This document shows positions 48,703-51,788 of a DNA stretch of 51,788 nt, piece after piece (within the stretch, counting starts at the first letter, position 1; each line of letters begins with the position of its first letter). The stretch lies in NCBI RefSeq assembly GCF_900277125.1, contig NZ_OPYN01000156.1:1-51788 (forward strand), in the 5' to 3' direction. The notes under the pieces are model-generated. The model saw nothing but the letters and a program-made list of their open reading frames with translations, did no database searches and was not told the origin of the DNA. The stretch is from Pseudomonas inefficax (GTDB lineage: Bacteria > Pseudomonadota > Gammaproteobacteria > Pseudomonadales > Pseudomonadaceae). The position numbers and the translations under genes were made by a program.

Positions 48703-50688
48703 ATGCCTAGCCAATCTGATTTGCGTTACAGCTTCCAACCCCTGGTGGGTAAAGCTGAATTCGAAGTGGTGTCGTTCGAACTCCGAGAGGGGATCAGCAT
48801 GCCCTTCGAGCTGGAGCTGAAACTCATCAGCTTCGAAAACGATATCGACTTCGGCCACCTGCTCGACAAACCTGTGCTCTTCACCATCTGGGACGGCGAA
48901 CGCCCGGTGCGATACGTGCATGGCCTGGTCAGCCGATTCAGCCAAGCTGAAAGCGGCTTCTACCGCACCTATTATCACGCACTGGTAGAGCCGCAACTGG
49001 CCCGTGCCAACCTACGCTCGAACTGGCGCATCTTCCAGCAAAAAACTGTCCCGCAAATTCTCGAGCTGATGCTCCAGCGCCAAGGCATCAACCAGTACGA
49101 ACTTCGCCGCAGCATGGACCATCAGGTCCGCGAGTTCTGTGTTCAGGCCGGTGAAACGGACCTGGCGTTCATCGCCCGCCTGGCTGCTGAAGAAGGCTTC
49201 GTCTACCGCTTTGCGCACAGTGAAAAGATGCACAAGCTGATCATTACCGATCGGCTGCAATCATTTGGGTTAATCAGCCATGGGACCATCAAGGCCGAGG
49301 ATGACGACGAGAGCTTCTTTGATGCCGACGAGCCTGTAGACCCCGACAGCGTGCTGTACCAAGCCACCGGCGGTGGCGATCAAGCCATGCCTTGCCTTCG
49401 CCGCTTGCGCTACAGCGAACAGGTGCGCACCGCTCGCCAGGTTCAGCGCGACTACACCTTTACCAACCCGGCCTACCGCCAGGAGCACAGAGCCGCCGGG
49501 CCCTTCCTGGAGCATCAGTCCAAAGAGTACGAATTCTTCGATTACCCCGGCCGCTATAAACGCGATGCCGTGGGCAAACCGTTCACTGAAAACCGTATCA
49601 CCGCGTTGCGCCATGATGTGCGAGTCGCCGAAGTTGAGGGTAACGATGTTCGCCTGCAACCGGGCCTCAGCTTCACGCTGACCGGACACCCCCGAGACGA
49701 CCTCAATGCGCATTGGCGGGTGAACACGGTTACCCATAGAGGCAAACAGTTCACCAGCCTGCAAGAAGAAGCCGCAGGTGTGGAACAGGGCACGCGCTAC
49801 GAGCAGACCACCGTGCTGGTCCCCGGTCGGACCGAATGGCGCCCTGCACCACTGCCAAAACCACGCGTTGACGGCCCGCACATGGCGACCGTGGTCGGCC
49901 CGAAGGGAGAAGAAATCTACTGCGATGAGTGGGGCCGGGTGAAGGTCAGCTTTCCCTGGGACCGTGAAAGCCAGAACAACGAGTTCAGCTCCTGCTGGGT
50001 GCGTGTGTCGCAAGGCTGGGCCGGTGGCAGCTGGGGCGCGATGGCGATCCCGCGCATTGGCCAGGACGTGATCATCCAGTACGTCAACGGTGACCCCGAC
50101 CAGCCGATGATTACCGGGCGTACCTACTGTGGTGATCAGCTCCCGCCCTATGACCTGCCCGACCACAAGACCCGCATGACCATCAAGAGCCAGACCCACA
50201 AGGGGGATGGTTTCAACGAGCTGCGCTTTGAGGACGAACTGGGCAAAGAGGAGGTGTTCATTCATGCCCAGAAGGACCAGAACACCCTGGTCAACAACAA
50301 CCAGTCTCTCACCGTCGGTGTTGATCGGACCCAGAGCATTGGCCAGGACGAGTCCGTTGCCGTCGGCCGCAATCGCCTGCGCGTAGTGAAAGCCAACGAC
50401 ACCCTGAAAGTCGGCGGCGGCAAAAACGACCTCATCGCCGGCGACTACGAGATCGAAGCTGGCAACACCCTGCGCCTCAAGTGCGGCAAGACACTGATCG
50501 AGATGCAGGCCAACGGCACGCTCAATATCACCTGCGAGACCTTCAACCTCACCGGGCAACAGACCGGGCAGATCAACACGCCCGCAGCGAAGCTCGACCT
50601 CAACCCTGAGGGCGGAGCGGCAGGTGCCGCAGCGGATGGACGCGATAGCAGTGCACTGAAAGCCGATGTGGATGGGCATTTCAAGTAG
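48703..50688 (+). CDS. vgrG: Type VI secretion spike protein VgrG (TssI)
   Basis: The protein has 661 residues from the ATG at 48703 with AAGGA upstream. The gp27/gp44-like base spans ~1-380 (SFELREGISMPFELELKLISF, VHGLVSRFSQAE, EGFVYRFAHSE). The gp5 OB-fold region is ~395-480 (MATVVGPKGEEIYCDEWGRVKV, SCWVRVSQGWAGGSWGAMAIPRIGQ). A beta-helix with DUF2345-like repeats follows, ending ~640. There is no extra C-terminal effector domain, so its cargo is likely the prePAAR protein encoded nearby. Confidence 0.95.
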   Translation: MPSQSDLRYSFQPLVGKAEFEVVSFELREGISMPFELELKLISFENDIDFGHLLDKPVLFTIWDGERPVRYVHGLVSRFSQAESGFYRTYYHALVEPQLARANLRSNWRIFQQKTVPQILELMLQRQGINQYELRRSMDHQVREFCVQAGETDLAFIARLAAEEGFVYRFAHSEKMHKLIITDRLQSFGLISHGTIKAEDDDESFFDADEPVDPDSVLYQATGGGDQAMPCLRRLRYSEQVRTARQVQRDYTFTNPAYRQEHRAAGPFLEHQSKEYEFFDYPGRYKRDAVGKPFTENRITALRHDVRVAEVEGNDVRLQPGLSFTLTGHPRDDLNAHWRVNTVTHRGKQFTSLQEEAAGVEQGTRYEQTTVLVPGRTEWRPAPLPKPRVDGPHMATVVGPKGEEIYCDEWGRVKVSFPWDRESQNNEFSSCWVRVSQGWAGGSWGAMAIPRIGQDVIIQYVNGDPDQPMITGRTYCGDQLPPYDLPDHKTRMTIKSQTHKGDGFNELRFEDELGKEEVFIHAQKDQNTLVNNNQSLTVGVDRTQSIGQDESVAVGRNRLRVVKANDTLKVGGGKNDLIAGDYEIEAGNTLRLKCGKTLIEMQANGTLNITCETFNLTGQQTGQINTPAAKLDLNPEGGAAGAAADGRDSSALKADVDGHFK

Positions 50689-50736
50689 CTGCTTGCACTT
50701 GCCCGTACGTAAAGACCTCCTGAAAGGACTCCCGCA

Positions 50737-51168
50737 ATGACGGAATACCTGACTCACGACCTGATCCTCAATCTAGGCGAGGAAGCACCTGAAGACCTCA
50801 CGCTCAACATGCTGCGCTTTCGTGCCCGAGACACCACGTTGGTAATGGCGCGCAGCCCCGTCGCCAATGACAAGACCCTGGACCAAGCCATCGAGGACCA
50901 GCTGCGGATGCTGCGAAAAAAGTCCGGGGCAATGACCATCACACCCACGAAGATCGCGCGTTTGGGGGGCGGTGAACACTCCGTCGAAGCCCGCGAAATG
51001 GCCATTGAATTCAAGGTAGGGGACAAGCCCAATTTCCAGCTCCAGGCCGCCTGCATGATTCCAGGTCAGCACCGGCTGCTGGTGATCAACTACAGCAAGC
51101 CAAGCCCTTTGAGCAGCGACGACATTGAGCACTGGCGCGCAATTAAACAAGAGCTCCGATTCACCTGA
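50737..51168 (+). CDS. eagR: EagR-type effector chaperone (DcrB/DUF1795)
   Basis: The protein has 143 residues. The DUF1795 fold pattern is visible: ITEYLTHDLILNLGEE-type start, RDTTLVMARSP, a helix EDQLRMLRKKSG, and FQLQAACMIPGQHRLLVINY. EagR proteins dimerise and shield the N-terminal membrane helices of prePAAR effectors until they load onto VgrG. Its place between vgrG and a prePAAR gene is exactly as known for such systems. AAGGA lies about 9 bases before the ATG. Confidence 0.88.
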   Translation: MTEYLTHDLILNLGEEAPEDLTLNMLRFRARDTTLVMARSPVANDKTLDQAIEDQLRMLRKKSGAMTITPTKIARLGGGEHSVEAREMAIEFKVGDKPNFQLQAACMIPGQHRLLVINYSKPSPLSSDDIEHWRAIKQELRFT

Positions 51169-51221
51169 CCCGTTCCCCCCCCCAGGTCAACCTCATTCAG
51201 AACTTTTGGAGCTCGCAAGCC

Positions 51222-51788
51222 ATGGCGCAAATCGTTCACGCCGCCCGCATGGGCGATGAAATCCTGCATCCGTCCCTTATCGCCGAAATGGTCAGTGCCG
51301 TTGCAGAGGCCGTCATTTATGCCGCAGCCACCGCCGCCGTGGCTGCCGCTATCAGCCTGGCCGTTGTCGGTACTGTCGCGACAGGGGGCGCAGCTGGCAT
51401 CGCCATCGCCGCCGTTGCGGGGGTGGCGGTCGGTGCGATGAGCACCCTTTCGGTCGGTGAAGAACAGACTGTCGGCGATGCCATCTCCCGCTTTTGCGAC
51501 AGCCTTGGCAACAGCGTGGATGCACCCGACCCCTATGGAAGGATCGAAAGCGGGTCCCACAACGTGTTCGTCAACAGCAAGCCCGCCGCTCGCGCAGCCG
51601 GTATCACGGGGCCGCCAGGAGGGGGAGCGGCCGACGCAGAGCAAGCAGAGCCTTCGATTCTGGAGAACGTAGGTTCCATGGCTATGGCGGCGGTGCCCTA
51701 CCTGCTCCCGGTGGTGGGGTTGGGCATGGCGATCCGCGACATCTTCAACCCGCCCGTCACTACGCCAAAGGACCCTGGCGCGGAATCC
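51222..51788 (+). CDS. prePAAR/PAAR type VI effector, N-terminal part (cut by window edge)
   Basis: 189 codons are visible and open to the right edge. Residues 7-16 (AARMGDEILH) fit the prePAAR motif AARxxDxxxH exactly. A hydrophobic, Ala/Val-rich segment spans ~27-75. A PAAR start follows (~104-125, YGRIESGSHNVFVNSKPAAR). After that comes a Gly-rich linker and a second hydrophobic segment ~150-171 (SMAMAAVPYLLPVVGLGMAI). The usual Cys/His part of PAAR is not seen before this second segment. GGAG lies upstream of the ATG. It is probably an Rhs or Tse6-like toxin, whose toxic domain lies outside the window. Confidence 0.85.
   Translation, partial: MAQIVHAARMGDEILHPSLIAEMVSAVAEAVIYAAATAAVAAAISLAVVGTVATGGAAGIAIAAVAGVAVGAMSTLSVGEEQTVGDAISRFCDSLGNSVDAPDPYGRIESGSHNVFVNSKPAARAAGITGPPGGGAADAEQAEPSILENVGSMAMAAVPYLLPVVGLGMAIRDIFNPPVTTPKDPGAES

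Noticed and set aside
49270..50757. A 495-codon open frame antisense to vgrG.
   Set aside because: It is a shadow frame with no recognisable domain, opposite an unmistakable VgrG.

Overview
The window looks like chromosomal DNA of a Pseudomonas putida-group bacterium. The evidence is high GC, many short palindromic REP elements with the gtgggagcggc core, a Fur-controlled PrrF-type small RNA, an Aer-type aerotaxis gene paired with a GGDEF-EAL gene, and a liu/mcc leucine-catabolism carboxylase at the left edge. This assignment comes from reading the sequence; no database search was made.

Region 1 (1-5270) is housekeeping and iron-related. It holds the 3' end of a biotin-dependent acyl-CoA carboxylase subunit (liuD-like), two tandem paralogous phage-type XRE/S24 repressors, a small unknown protein, a PrrF-type sRNA with Fur box, promoter and terminator, a short membrane protein joining sigma region 4 to a FecR-like N-terminus, and a Bcr/CflA-type MFS exporter.

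Region 2 (5271-28666) is the most unusual part: a large organosulfur-type scavenging locus. All genes are on the minus strand except a divergent TonB-dependent receptor. It contains two complete Opp/Dpp-type ABC importers (each a lipoprotein binding protein, two permeases and a fused double ATPase), two SfnB/DszC-like flavin monooxygenases, one NtaA/DszA-like monooxygenase, two aldo-keto reductases, a SRPBCC protein, an ABC exporter and a DHA2 MFS exporter. Four sites match the sigma-54 (-24/-12) consensus with exact GG-N10-GC spacing. They lie before the receptor, before each binding protein and before the first monooxygenase of the third unit. The enzymes and the receptor are strikingly poor in Cys and Met: the 703-residue receptor has no Cys and only the initiator Met. 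Together this points to a sulfur-starvation regulon whose substrate is unknown.

Region 3 (28667-33181) is oxygen and motility signalling: a small unknown gene behind an ANR/Fnr-type box and ending in a very strong terminator, then a globin-PAS-GGDEF-EAL sensor translationally coupled to an Aer-like chemoreceptor.

Region 4 (33212-51788, running off the right edge) is a type VI secretion locus. On the minus strand are tagO/vasI-tssA-tssM. Divergently on the plus strand are tssB-C-E-F-G, an FHA gene, tssJ-K-L, hcp, vgrG, an EagR-type chaperone and the start of a prePAAR effector. The clpV/tssH gene is not in the window. TssJ carries an unusual insertion.
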